Assembly (NCBI GenBank): GCA_934047225.1
Contig: OW203997.1
Coordinates: forward strand, 2,838,417-2,902,416
DNA: 64,000 nt
Direction: 5' to 3'
DNA from: Ypsolopha sequella
Lineage: Eukaryota; Arthropoda; Insecta; Lepidoptera; Ypsolophidae
This document shows, piece by piece, positions 35,736 to 47,177 of this stretch. The position numbers and the translations under genes are program-made. The notes below the pieces were generated by a model. It was not told the DNA's origin. It saw nothing but the letters and a program-made list of their open reading frames with translations, and did not search any database. Within the stretch, counting starts at the first letter, position 1; each line of letters opens with the position of its first letter.

Positions 35736-37859
35736 TTATTCTTCTTCAGATGATGAGCTATTGAATTCTGTGATAGTGTCGATGTCTAGGAACTCGATAT
35801 TTTCTTTATCTGGCTGCTCATTTTGACGACGCAAGCTACGAGCATCACTTGACAAAATCTTGTGACCTCTGTTTAGTTTAGGTCTATATATCGACAAATA
35901 TGGATCAGATGTCAATAACAAATTATGCAGAATGTCTTCGTTGGTTGCTGTCCTGCAAAATTTTCTTGAGTGATGGAGGCGAAATCTTCTGAAATCTTTA
36001 TTCCTCGACTCGGAAGCTTCTTCAGATAATTTTCCGATTGCTGTAATTCCAAAGTGTTCAATTATATCACCTCCATGAACCAGAATTTTATGCACGCTTG
36101 GTGGCATGAAATACCAAGGATACAAATCTACATATAATCTGCAAGTTTCTTTGGCATACTCTTTGAATTTTTGTATATCAATGAGTTGCCCTGATGATAT
36201 TGCCTGTAATATCACTGAAAATCTGTGAATAAGACGTTCATCCACTTTTGTAATTGATGCTGTTGTTTTGGGATCAGCAAAAAATCTCCGTGCAGTGTTA
36301 CCATCATTTGTAGTGCCATGACTTTGTTTCACAACATCAATCAATAATCCTGTTTTACTTCTGAATTTATCTTGAATTTTTGTTTTTCTTTTTTCCATAG
36401 TTTGCTTATCATTTCCAGTTGCCGTACGTTTTTTGAATTTTTTCCTATAAGCAATATGTAGAATGCATTCCATGAATCGAATCCATGCATGGAGAGATGA
36501 GAGTCCATATTTATAAATGTTCGTGTCACATTGTTTCATCTCAATGATTTCCAACTTGTTCATTTCTGATGGAAGAGCTTTGCATATGTCGCATGTCTGT
36601 GTTGAGGTCTCACTTAGTACAGCTGTAATTTTTCCATCTATCATGGTCATCAATAAAGAATGATGAATTTTGTTCCCATCAATTTCGCTTGGTAATAAAT
36701 TATTGATCTCATATTCCAACTGGGCCATTTCACTTATGATATTAAATTTGGTTTCTTTAATGAATGTAAAGAAAATTGGGCAACAAAAATAGGTAGAGTT
36801 GGGTATTTCGTTTTCCCATAAAATATTTTCGCCATGCACTAGTTTAATGGGTACCAAACTGGCCATAAAAATGCTTGAGTCATCTTCATTTTCAGCGAGA
36901 ACTTGTTTGTAGTTGCTTTGGTTTGATGCCCCATCAAATCCCCATTTGCTTATTAGTTTCAGGTCTCCTATTTTCTCGATATTAATACCCTTCAAAATTC
37001 GTTTACTTGTGTGATCTAAGAGAGCCTGTAAATTTATTTGAGCTCCCATCTCAGATATATCTAGAGCTGCTTTTGGTGGGTAGCATTCTTGTTTTGCTTG
37101 CTGTATTGAATAATACGAAGGATATAAATTTACACCTTCTTCTATAGCAATTGTCCTCATAGTATTGTACTGCCATTTTGTGAGCTTCAAAGATAGCAAA
37201 CTACCTAGAGACTTCTCTGGGGACATAATACTACCAGTCGATGTTTGCTTTGTAGCTGTTTTTTGGAAAACGATATTTTTAATTCTTTCAACATCTTGTG
37301 GATTAGCTAACAGGTACTCTAAAATTGCCGCAACATCTTTGTTTCCATTAGCTTTTAATCTTAATGAAGTGGCAAATGATAATTCCTGTGAGTTATGATA
37401 ATCACTGATTTGTTCTACTCGCTTTTTCTTTTGCTTATGCCCAAGATCAGTAAAAGGTTTTCGTGGACTTACATGAATTGTTGAAGTTCCAACTGAAGTC
37501 TTAATAGGTGAGTAGGTACTTTCTTTCGATGTGCTTGGAATGGAACTTATTTCTGTAGGTAGAACAGTTTTCACACAATCCGGCCACCTAATCTCCGACT
37601 CCAACCACCCACTGTGATGTTTACGAAAATTGGCAAATTTTGAGCCACTGTTGAGCCACCGTCTATGAAGATTAAAACAGTACTTTCTGCAATATGTTTT
37701 CAGAACAGACTGATCGTTTTTAGTCAACGTAATCGTTAACGCTGCGCTTATGGCATTGTACAACATATCATGGTTGTTTAAACTACCATTGTTCTTCAGA
37801 AGAACAAAAAGGTCTAAATTTGTTGCAAAACGCTCCATTGCAATCAACACCACAAACAC
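35736..37859 (-). CDS. Transib transposase (RAG1-like core), intact
   Basis: 707 residues from the ATG at 37859; a second ATG at 37838 (MERFATNL) is an alternative start. The RAG1-like catalytic core is visible. The first aspartate is in KWGFDGASNQSNYKQ (D309), the second in TCDIC (D424), and the glutamate is in LSEEASESRNKDFRRFR (E613 or E614). The zinc pair C423/C426 and the H590-x4-H595 pair match the RAG1 zinc arrangement. GNTARRFF parallels RAG1 'GNFARRL'. The enzyme would cut at the terminal repeats and join the element to new sites. No stop or frameshift interrupts the frame, so activity is possible. The promoter probably lies in or next to the right-hand inverted repeat. Confidence 0.92.
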   Translation of the reverse strand: MFVVLIAMERFATNLDLFVLLKNNGSLNNHDMLYNAISAALTITLTKNDQSVLKTYCRKYCFNLHRRWLNSGSKFANFRKHHSGWLESEIRWPDCVKTVLPTEISSIPSTSKESTYSPIKTSVGTSTIHVSPRKPFTDLGHKQKKKRVEQISDYHNSQELSFATSLRLKANGNKDVAAILEYLLANPQDVERIKNIVFQKTATKQTSTGSIMSPEKSLGSLLSLKLTKWQYNTMRTIAIEEGVNLYPSYYSIQQAKQECYPPKAALDISEMGAQINLQALLDHTSKRILKGINIEKIGDLKLISKWGFDGASNQSNYKQVLAENEDDSSIFMASLVPIKLVHGENILWENEIPNSTYFCCPIFFTFIKETKFNIISEMAQLEYEINNLLPSEIDGNKIHHSLLMTMIDGKITAVLSETSTQTCDICKALPSEMNKLEIIEMKQCDTNIYKYGLSSLHAWIRFMECILHIAYRKKFKKRTATGNDKQTMEKRKTKIQDKFRSKTGLLIDVVKQSHGTTNDGNTARRFFADPKTTASITKVDERLIHRFSVILQAISSGQLIDIQKFKEYAKETCRLYVDLYPWYFMPPSVHKILVHGGDIIEHFGITAIGKLSEEASESRNKDFRRFRLHHSRKFCRTATNEDILHNLLLTSDPYLSIYRPKLNRGHKILSSDARSLRRQNEQPDKENIEFLDIDTITEFNSSSSEEE

Positions 37860-38202
37860 GCCACGACAAACGACCTAATTCAAAATGAATAAATAGATCG
37901 CACCAATCTCAAAAAATCACTGTCTCTAACCAAGGATGGCGATAGACTAAATTACTAATTTGTGTTGTGCTTAGAACAATTATTGTGTATGTTTATGGTA
38001 CTCTATATGCTGGGGCATTGTGATTGGTCGGTGGTTGCATTATTTGCTATTCTGCTCTAACATAGCAACCCTTTGAGCCGCAATTCCAGGAATCCCACGC
38101 AGCTGCAGTATTCAACCGCCTCGTAATTAGTGTGTGAATAACAAATCAAATTCGTCATCATTGCTTTTCTAATTCTCTGAAGCAAATTATAAGAGTTTTT
38201 AT

Positions 38203-38605
38203 ATGAAATTCTTCAAAATATCATTAACAAACTTATGATTCTTAACAAAATGTATGGACTCAGCTTCAAAATTAAGTTGGTCAGAAGATTGGCTCGGTTG
38301 CGAGCATTTGCGAGGCCACTCCTTGGGTATGGTGAAAGCTAAACATACAGACTATTAGAATCCTCAATCCATATGTTGAGATTTTTTGAGACTTTTGAAT
38401 AAAATCACCAAATGTGTTTTTCTCCATACAAAAAAGTAAACAAAGGCGTTTATTGGCGAAAATATAAGTACTAGAAAGAAAAATCATTAGAAAAAAATCA
38501 TTTACGTAATTAGTAGAATACGGTAGTATCAACAAAAAATCTGAAAAGTAAAGTTGGTTTTTATGCATCGCTAATTCCACTAAATTTCGATTTCAGCCCA
38601 CCGTG
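38203..38605. repeat. Right terminal inverted repeat of Transib element
   Basis: Reverse complement of the left repeat; only a few substitutions in the outer 325 bp. Confidence 0.9.
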
Positions 38606-38609
38606 TATC

Positions 38610-38736
38610 GCCCGCGGTACGAGGGGAGCGTCGGGCGACGACGCGGGGTTAGAATCGATCCTGTCCCGCGCTCGTCCACTCCACCCCGCTCGACTCTTAA
38701 CTCCGCGCCGCCCACTGCTCCCCTCGTACCGCGGGC
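38610..38736. repeat. GC-rich 127-bp foldback next to the Transib insertion
   Basis: GCCCGCGGTACGAGGGGAGC at 38610-38629 is perfectly inverted at 38717-38736. The interior is very GC-rich for this window. Confidence 0.75.
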
Positions 38737-38901
38737 CATACGCCAGTTCCGCGGTTTACCTATAGCTGTCAGCTGTTAAATATATCCCTCGTCGTCAATG
38801 CTTGAATGAACTGCAACGGCATCTGTGACTACATTCACACCTGCTTTTTTAGTTGACGCAAATTGTAACTATAAGTACAATGGTTCTAATTTCGAAATAT
38901 T

Positions 38902-38961
38902 TTAAGGCCATGTTATAGGTTTTCTTCCCTTTTTTGGAGGCGTAGCTTCCATTGCAATCTC
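38902..38961 (-). CDS. ashwin: Ashwin, putative terminal exon
   Basis: EIAMEATPPKKGRKPITWP then TAA, entered in phase 0 after a pyrimidine-rich acceptor. Short and basic. Accepted only because phase, acceptor and stop agree. Confidence 0.45.
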   Translation of the reverse strand, partial: EIAMEATPPKKGRKPITWP

Positions 38962-41900
38962 CTGAAAGAAAGAATTTTTCATTTTTCATATAGATGTGAG
39001 TATATGTATGTACTACGTATGTACGACATGTATACAAGGTGACTTTTTGATCATCGTCCAAATTCATACTGGAGGCTTGGTAAGTGATCAGCATCATGAA
39101 TCGATAACAATTTTTGCGAAATTCGTATAATGAAATTTCGACTTCCCATAGTAATTCACTCCCAGTCCTGAGTGAATCAATGGGGAGTCGAAATTTAATT
39201 TTATGAATTTTACAAAAATCGTTATTGGTTCATGATGCTGATCACTTACCAAGCCTCCAGTATGAATTTGGACGATGATCAAAAAGTCACCTTGTATATG
39301 TAATAGCACAGTATAAGGAAAAGGAAGCAGTATTATGTCTTCATAGAAACGGCCCAAAACGACGCGCTTCGAAGTCTCGGGGGCTTCGGGGGGCGGCAGT
39401 CGCAGTTGTGCCTCAGTCACATACGCACGCTAAAACTTTGAGACGCTCCCGCGATTTACGAGTTTTTACGTAAATTATGGCACGTAGCTATCATGCTAAT
39501 TGTTCAGTGTACACATGTTTCAATACACCTCTATCGGAACCAGGATTAACGTTTTTTATATTACCAACTCAGCCGGCAAAGTAAAACTATTCTAGGAAGC
39601 CTTAAAAGGATTGTAAGCTACCATCTGCTACGATCCAAACACACCTCTTTCATTTTATTTGTTGCATTTAAAATTTTAATCGGCTCAACTACTGAATAAA
39701 TATCTGGAAAATTCCTAAAAGTCTTAAAGAAATTGTAGACTAGCATTAATTACGATCCTGACACACCTCTTTCGTATTTTTGTTCCCTTTTAACGATTTA
39801 TGCACTGAAATCAACCTTGAAAAATTGTAGTGAAATGGTTAAATCCTGACAAAAACGTAACGCAACAAACAGTCACTGGCCACAGGGCAGCCCTAGTGCG
39901 AGTTTGCGTATCGAGCGGCCGTAGGTATTTATTTCAAGGACACTCCCCAGTCGTAATACTGCTTCCTTTTCCTTATACTGTGGTAATAGATAGTTTAAAG
40001 ACGATTTTTTTGTAAATGAGTCCAAACATTACAAAACCAAGTAGAATGTACTGATCATAAACAGCAGAGCTATCACATGGAAAGAAAGAAAGAAAGAAAG
40101 AAAAATTTATTTGCTTAAATATGAGTGGCAGATACAGATCTTATTATATTCATATCCCAATTTAATAAATAAAAGTGTGAAATAAAACCGAAAATTTATA
40201 AAAATCCTCAATCATAGGACTTATTCAGCGGACTGCAGACTGCTTACAAATTTCCAGATTTCGGCATAATAGTCCGAGGAAGTTGTGTTTAATGAATTGA
40301 TTATGGATGGTTTGATGCAAGAATAGCATGAAAAAATAATGTTATTTGATGGATGTGATGATAATTTTATTGAAGGAAGCGAAATATCAAATTATAGCAC
40401 TGTATTTATTGTTTAACACTCTTGAAGCAATTCAATGGACTTTTTCGGACAAACTCGGATCGGATCAGGTTTTTACCGAGATCAGCTTAGTTCGGATTCG
40501 TCTTTAGTAAGAAAATTATTCTTATTTAAAGTATTTATTATTTTTAAAATCTTGAAAATTAATTCACTGCTCAATTTACAAATTCCCATGATTTGCGAAA
40601 ACATTAATATAATAAAAAAAAATAAAAGAGGATATATTAAGCATGTTGATACCTATTATTTATATTATCTGTGTTGATACTCTTCTTAGCACAGATAATA
40701 CAGCTGCTTGGGTTTTCCACAATAGTCAATTAAGGTAGTGTTCCTAAACACCCAGGTGAACATAAAATTTAACTGTCAACTGTTCCACAACTTCCGAGTG
40801 AAACGTACAGTACATAAATCTTGTTAGAAATGTATAATTCACTTTGACAGTTTAAATTTTACATTTACCCAGGCGTTTAGGAATGCTAATTACATACTAT
40901 GGTACGCTATTACGCTACTACATCAAGGCTATACACTGATCAGTTAATGATCCAATTTAATGACACAAAAATAACTTTCATAGATTATCACCCATAATCG
41001 TCAGTGAAATTTGGGTGTACAGAGAGTAGAATGTGACTTGCATTTCACGGTTCACACTTAGAACACTTCTAAAACCCCTCAAGGATTCATGTCGTGATGA
41101 TATATAATTTTTTATTAATATGTTTTTTAACTTTCAAATATATCATTATTTGCATTTCACAGGACCATTTGTAGGGGAGCCGAGGTAGTCCTGCTAACAT
41201 CACATACAGGCAGTGGCGTGCACAGAACTTTTTGCTGGAAAAGCAAACAATTAGTCAAGAACAACAATAAAAGAAATATGAAAAAATTTAAATATCATTA
41301 AATATTGAAAAAAAAAATTGTATGACGCCAGGGTAGACAATGTCTACCCTAGAGTGAAAATTTCCTATACAAACATTTTTTTTTCAAAGTGATATTTAAA
41401 TTTTTTCATATTTTTTTTATTGTTATTCTTGACCAATTGCTTGCTTTTCCACTAAAAAGTTCTGTGCACGCCACTGCATACAGGGAGTTGTTGACTATAT
41501 CAAGAACATTGATAAAACAAAATTAACTTTGGTGAATTTAGGATATCAGGAACATCCTCTCTTAATACAATCTCATTCTCTCTTTGCTACCATCCTACAG
41601 ATATCCTGCTCTGTAGCCCTGCTATTTAGTCTGAATGCATGTAAGCGTCCAAGAAGTCATATGTTATGAAACAATGCCACTTAAAAAAAAGTCAAGTGCG
41701 AGTCAGACTCGCATACCTAGGTTTCTGTATTATGGATGATAAATTTAGTTTTGTAATTTTTTTCGTGAATTTCTCAACCGCATTATTTTTCCTGTAATCT
41801 TTACGTAAACAAAAATTACCATGATTTTTTTTCATATTTTTTGGTCCACCAGTTTTGGAAATAAAGTGGGGACATGTATATATTTTTGTGGTTTTTTACA

Positions 41901-42846
41901 GATTTCTCAAAACCAGTGTGAGTAAATATATTAAAAGTATATATTTTTACAATCAGCTTTTTAATATTACTATTTGATACCTATATTTTATTTTAAGGAT
42001 AATATTTTTTATTTCTCTCACTTTTGTTTTGGAAATATCTTGAACAATTTCAAACTTTTTATATTTTTTTTACACCATGATATGTGGGCAAATTAATGCT
42101 AATTTTGTGCCAAACACGTTCAACATTGCTAAAGTTATGAGGCTGTGACATACGGACGGTCCTAATGGAGTCTCACCGAAAAGCAAATAATTTTCAAGGG
42201 GTGTATCTCGCCCCCTTATCGACACTCCGACCTAAAGGTTCCTTTTAGGTACTACGGAACCCTAAAAATTAATACTTATCTAATGGTGAGATATTTTGTA
42301 AGTATTTATTCTTAGAACAAATAAATTATATACTTACAGAATCTATGGACATCTTCCTTTTGTTTTTGTCTTCTTTAACATATGATATAGTTTTCTTGTC
42401 CGGTTCAACACTAATTCGTATTCTTTTTATGTGTCCCGATAGTAAATCTGGGGGCGCCTTTACCCTCTCACTTGCATGTTTAAATGATAGATTTACACTG
42501 TTACTATAATTAAGAACGTCCAATTTCATAGGTTCAGGTTTGTCTTCAATATTTCTACTTTTATTCAACATTTTGCCCCTCCCCGAATCTCTGTATCTTC
42601 TTTGACCGTAAGGGACACAATAATCGTGAAATAGCTCCAGTAATTGATCTCTGTTCATAAGTTCTATATGCGGCACCCTTAGATGTCTCTGAAACATGAA
42701 AAAAGCTATTACTTTACAAGATTTTGTCGAAAAATATAAGACAAAAACAAGGATGTATTTACCTCCAGTATAACTGTCATTAGCTGCTGATTGGATAGAA
42801 GTTCTGGGTGTAACAACATTTCACATGGAACAGACATTTTTCTCAT
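38902..42846 (-). CDS. ashwin: Ashwin homologue (tRNA-splicing ligase complex subunit)
   Basis: Exons, all complement: 42763-42846, 42338-42688 and probably 38902-38961. Exon 1 encodes MRKMSVPCEMLLHPELLSNQ and onward to TVILE; an alternative start is the ATG at 42837. 'LLHPELLS' is a hallmark of ashwin. Exon 2 continues RHLRVPHIELMNRDQLLELF and PYGQRRYRDSGRGKMLNK, matching ashwin 'LTDLY...IPLPQR...GKM'. The donor GTAAGT at 42337 is phase 0. The short last exon (TPPKKGRKPITWP, stop) has a good CTTTCTTTCAG acceptor and the right phase but is inferred. Vertebrate ashwin belongs to the RTCB-DDX1-FAM98-RTRAF tRNA ligase complex in the nucleus. The total here is about 164 residues, shorter than vertebrate ashwin as I recall it. 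Confidence 0.82.
39031..39298. mobile_element. Palindromic MITE, copy 4 (ACAAGGTGA family)
   Basis: TATACAAGGTGACTTTTTGA and its inverse at the right, in the ashwin intron. Confidence 0.85.
39307..39982. mobile_element. 676-bp MITE with GTAATAG target duplication
   Basis: CACAGTATAAGGAAAAGGAA at the left, inverse at the right. GTAATAG flanks it at 39300-39306 and 39983-39989 (7 bp, possibly part of a hAT 8-bp site). It abuts MITE copy 4. Confidence 0.75.
40081..40105. repeat. GAAA microsatellite
   Basis: Five to six GAAA units. Confidence 0.9.
40106..40980. other. Ashwin intron, nothing recognised
   Basis: AT-rich. The 80-codon plus-strand frame near 40435 has no recognisable content. Confidence 0.4.
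41211..41476. mobile_element. 266-bp hAT-type MITE with exact 8-bp TSD
   Basis: CAGTGGCGTGCACAGAACTT at the left, inverse at the right, arms about 85 bp. CATACAGG flanks both ends (41203-41210, 41477-41484). Confidence 0.9.
41690..42270 (-). repeat. Lepidopteran-type interspersed repeat
   Basis: Reverse-oriented relative of 26905-28622: starts AAGTGCGAGTCAGACTCGCA and ends CCTTTTAGGTACTACGGAAC. Confidence 0.6.
42338..42688 (-). CDS. ashwin: Ashwin exon 2
   Basis: 117 codons between CATGTTTCAG and GTAAGT, ending KNKRKMSIDS. Intron retention would add three residues and a stop at 42326. Confidence 0.82.
42763..42846 (-). CDS. ashwin: Ashwin exon 1
   Basis: 28 codons from the ATG at 42846, donor GTAAAT, phase 0. 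Confidence 0.82.
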
Positions 42847-42970
42847 GAATAACTTAACATGAAGTTATATAAGTCGAAGTTATTTAAAATCATAGAAGTC
42901 TATGTTTAAAATAAATACTAAACAACAACCAATCAATCCAAACCAAAGAACTGACACAGTCCCTGACTGA

Positions 42971-43816
42971 AGGCTTCGTTCCGAAATGCGCATTTACTGC
43001 ATCAGTGCGTTGATGCGATTTGATCATTCCGTTTTGTCAAAGCGCATCGACGCGCAACATCCAATAAAAACAAATCTGAACGGCTTTGGCGCGAATTGCG
43101 ACCAGAGGGCCTATTATGTATATTTAGTTGCCATCTGGACTGGGTGTCTATTATCAAAAACATAGATATACTATCGAAATTCGATTGTGTAACGATATGT
43201 TCGAACTTTAAGTGACGACACAGTTCGTAAATAGTTCAATACCCACTAAAGGCAATTTTGAAACTTCCGTTTTTGTCTATGTTTTTGATGATAGACACCT
43301 AGTCCAGTTGGCAACTTAAGATACAAAATAGAGGGGCTGGGCGCCTGCCACCCGCCAGTTTTGATTTTATTTTCTGAAGACATTAAATAAACTTTTTAAA
43401 GAAATGGATGATTTAATGGAGGTTTCAGTTTTTTTAGAAGAACGGAATCAATTGTTAACTTTGGTTTTAACTCCACAAGAGGCGGAACTGGTTAAAAGAG
43501 ATAATTTAGTATAAAACATAGTAATTTCTGACCTTTTCTCACAGTTTGCTAAAATATTCCCGTTTTTTATTTGTTGTTAAACAAAACAAAAGAACTTTAA
43601 ACTTTCGCGCGGTTCAACGTCAATGACAGCAGCAGTTGTCAAATACTCACTGCATCAGTCGCATCAGGCCACAGGGAGATGCGATTTATGCAGTTCTATG
43701 CGGTGTTCCCGTTTGTTATGTTGGTAATGAACAAATCGCATTGATGCAGTTGATGCGCATATCGAACCAAATTTGACGCGCATCATGCGCGTCGACACTA
43801 AATACGGAACGCACCC
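42971..43816. mobile_element. Probable PIF/Harbinger-type element carrying a short frame
   Basis: Ends AGGCTTCGTTCCG and CGGAACGCACCC (approximately inverted; inner arms share ACTGCATCA...TGCG), flanked by TGA (42968-42970, 43817-43819). Nested inside is a foldback (43124-43319) with TAGTTGCCATCTGGACTGG-type arms. A 36-codon frame at 43405-43515 reads MDDLMEVSVFLEERNQLLTL and may be a leftover transposase N-terminus. Confidence 0.45.
43405..43515 (+). pseudogene. Short frame, possible transposase first exon remnant
   Basis: MDDLMEVSVFLEERNQLLTL then TPQEAELVKRDNLV and a stop, with GTATAA as a weak potential donor at its end. Coding-like composition, no family recognised. Confidence 0.25.
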
Positions 43817-44194
43817 TGACTGACTGACTGACACTGACAGTGACTGAACTAATATAACCTCAGAATAAGGAATACAATTTTGGGCTACGCCTACGTTTCG
43901 AAACATTATTACTCGGAGCCGAGCATAGCCTCCTTCAAAAATCGACCCGAGTGAAACCGAGGGTCAACGAAATGTTACCTGACAGTTGCGCTAAGTGTTT
44001 TGAAACGTTTTCGAGAAATTTAAATATCGCACTGACAAGGGTGATTTCTAACTCTGTCTGGTTACCAATAAAATTCACCTGACAGTTGTCATTTCGGGGT
44101 TTTCTCGCGATTCGGACAAATTTTGAAAATATAATTCAACATTTCCGTAGGTACGAATACGGTGAAAATTTTTCGAAACTGCTCCGACAGGATT

Positions 44195-44271
44195 ATGGCT
44201 TGCAAATGCAAAGGTTGCAATGCCATCCATATTAAGAGAAATAGGTATCGGTTCAATTCCTTCTGTATAAG
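44195..44271 (+). CDS. Possible short first coding exon, unrecognised
   Basis: ATG then ACKCKGCNAIHIKRNRYRFN and a donor GGTAATTT, phase 2. Cysteine- and basic-rich. No downstream partner was found, because the next kilobases are transposon DNA. Confidence 0.2.
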
Positions 44272-46187
44272 GTAATTTATTTATTTTGATTTGAGGTTAT
44301 GTATTTACTTGACCTGTGACCAGACCGTTCCAAAACGCTTTTCTCACGGGAATCACGCGCAAGCGTTTCAAAACCAGATCGTTTTTTCTCTTTTAAATAC
44401 ATAGCTCTGTCTCTTTCTTAAAAACATGTGAAATTTCGCACGAAGATCACACGTTTTGAAACGTATTCATTCCAAGGATAGAACCCTCAGAATAAGGACT
44501 TATTCTGAGATAGAACCGTGCTCAGAACCTTATTCTATTATCTTATCCTTAATCTTATTTTGAGGATAGAACACTGACTTTTTTTTTGGAATTTTTACAT
44601 CCTGGTCGCAAAGACCTTTAAGCCATTCTTCATTTATTGTTTAGGGATGCCAGACGAGTGCGATTGAATTATCGTACCAATGTTCTTAAATTATGCTACC
44701 AGATGAAAAATTATCGTACAACTGTGTATCCTTCGTGTATCCTCTCAGTCGCTTCTATATTTTTGAAGAGGGTGTGGTCATCATATTAAACAAAATAAAC
44801 ACACTCAGCTATTGTGGGATATAAAAAAACCACTATAGTACATATTGTAGCGTTTCTTTTTAAAATATATTGTTTTAGCTACTTCATAATCACGAATGTA
44901 ATTTCGTCGGTTCGACCTAAATTTGGACTGCCGCCAGGCAAGCCTGCTGACAGCCAAAAAAAGAGGTAAATCTGGATAAAGAAACTGTAATTTAACTTTA
45001 AATGAACTAAAAATAACAAAACAGAAGTAAAAAATATGGTATAAAACACGATAATATCTGTAGAGTATTGGGTACTAAGGAATCTATAAAATCAACACAA
45101 AAATTATGCCTAATTCGTCTTATTTAGGATTTTGTTTTCCTTTAGCTTAAACGACGCATTTGTTCACAAAATAATGGATTTAAATTTGGATATAAAAACT
45201 AGTTTATAGGATCCCAGAAACTAAGATTTCGCGGAAGTTTTAATAACTTCTAGTCGAGAGAAAACGTAACTTTAAGGTGTTAAGAGCAATCGTTATCTAG
45301 CTTTACACTAAGGAAAAAAATAATTGATGCTGGATATCCAGACTACTGGATGCTAGGCTACAGATACAAAAACCTGATAAGATTGTCTTCGTGACTTAGG
45401 TGTTTGCAGTCTTCCTGGGAGTAGTCAATCAAGCCAAGATTGTCTGTCACCAACTTCAGGAAGCTTACCCCATTAGGGCACGCGGTCCGTACATCCGGCC
45501 TCAATATGTGCAACCAAATAAGATGGTGGTAGAAATTGAAGAAAAATTGGGAAGAACCCTTAAAACCTGAAGGGTCGCTGTAAAGAAATAAAACAACAGC
45601 GTCAAGACATGCCTATGAAATCTGGGCAAGGGAATTAACGTATTGGAAACGGGACAAAAGGGATTTTCGGAGAATGAAACCAAAATTACACAAAACTTAC
45701 CAGGAAATGCAGAAAAAAACTGGCTTTCACAATATTTAGAGCAAATGTGCTCTGTTTCAAGAATCCAAATAGATAAATTTCATATTTCTGTAGCAAATTT
45801 GTCTTTCTTGTACCACGATACTCTTTGATATGAGAAAAATAACAATAAAAATCTGACAAGATATTCCAAATTTTTGAATTTGAAAATTCAGTAAAGCAAT
45901 CAAAGATAAAGAAAGACTAAACATATATGAAAAAGGTTGAATACCTGTAGCGAACCCAATACTCTACAGATATTATCGTGTTTTATACCATATTTTTTTA
46001 CTTCAGTTTTGTTATTTTTAGTTCATTTAAAGTTAAATTATACAGTTTCTTTATCCAGATTTACCTCTTTTTTTGGCTGTCACCAGGCTTGCCTGGTGGC
46101 AGTCCAAATTTATGCCGAACCGACCAAATTACGTTCGTGATTATGAAGTAGATAAAACCAATATTTTAAAAAGAAACGCTACAAAAA

Positions 46188-46205
46188 TGGCGCCCGAACA
46201 GGGAC
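46188..46205 (+). other. tRNA-Lys-type primer-binding site
   Basis: TGGCGCCCGAACAGGGAC, 18 bases, four bases after the TG...CA end GCTACA (46183). It is complementary to the 3' end of tRNA-Lys, a primer used by many retroelements, including insect ones. Confidence 0.85.
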
Positions 46206-47177
46206 ATTGTAGCATTCGCACCTGTAGGTAGGCATACCTGTAGGTATTCAACCTTTTTCATATATTTTTAGTCTTTCTTTATCGTTGATTGCTTTACTGA
46301 ATTTTCAAATTCGAAAATTTGGAATATCTTGTCAGATTTTTTTGTTATTTTTCTCATATCAAAGAGTATCGTGGTACAAGGAAGGCAAATTTGCTACAGA
46401 TATATGAAATTTAAAATTATTCGTAAATTCAAAATATCAAATATACACGATATTATACACGAAACAGAGCACATTTGCTCTAAAGATAGTGAAAGCCCGT
46501 TTTTTTCTGCATTTCCTGGTAAGTTTTGTGTAATTTTGGTTTCATTCTCTGAAATTCCCTTTTGTCCCGTTTCCAATACGTTAATTTCCTTTCCCTGATT
46601 TCATAAGCATGTCTTGACGTTGTTGTTTTATTTCTTTACAGCGACCCTTCAGGTTTTTTTTTAAGGGTTCTTCCAGTTTTCCCCATTTCTTATTCAATTC
46701 CTCCTGCCATCTCGTACGGTTGTACCTATTGAGGCCGGATATACGGACCACGTACCCTGGTGGGGTAAGCTTCCGGTATTAAAACAGAAGTCGGCTTGGC
46801 TTGATCGACTACTCCCAGGAAGATTGGAAACACCTAAGTCACGAAGACACCCTTACCAGGTTTTTTGTATCCGTAGCCTAACATCCAGTAGTCTGGACAT
46901 CCAGCATTAATTATTTCCTTCCTTAGTGTAAAGCTAGATAACGGTTGCTCTTAACACCTTAATATTACGTTTTCTTCCGGATTAGAAGTTATTAAAACTT
47001 CCGTGAAATCATAGTTTCTGGGATCCTATAAACTAGTTTCGATATCCAAATTTAAATCCATTATTTTGTGAACAAATGCGTCGTTTAAGCTAAAGGAAAA
47101 CAAAATCCTAAATAAGACAAATTAGGCATAATTTGTGTGTTGATTTTATAGATTCCTGAGTACCCAATACTCTACAG

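Larger units (their letters stand above)
35198..38605 (-). mobile_element. Complete Transib (RAG1-related) DNA transposon
   Basis: 3408 bp, starting CACGGTGGGCTGAAATCG and ending with its reverse complement, flanked by TATCG at 35193-35197 and 38606-38610. A 5-bp target duplication and a CACxxTG-type end are Transib traits, and the end heptamer resembles the RAG recombination signal CACAGTG. The inverted repeats are exceptionally long: about 325 bp near-identical, with weaker similarity to roughly 400 bp. A single intact transposase lies between them. Confidence 0.93.

Noticed and set aside
39094..39420. 108-codon minus-strand frame as an extra ashwin exon
   Set aside because: Its parts are the termini of two MITEs (39031-39298 and 39307-39982).
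46188..46205. Primer-binding site identical to that of well-known lentiviruses
   Set aside because: It only reflects use of tRNA-Lys as primer, which many insect retroelements share. There are no gag, pol or env frames, so no viral origin is claimed.
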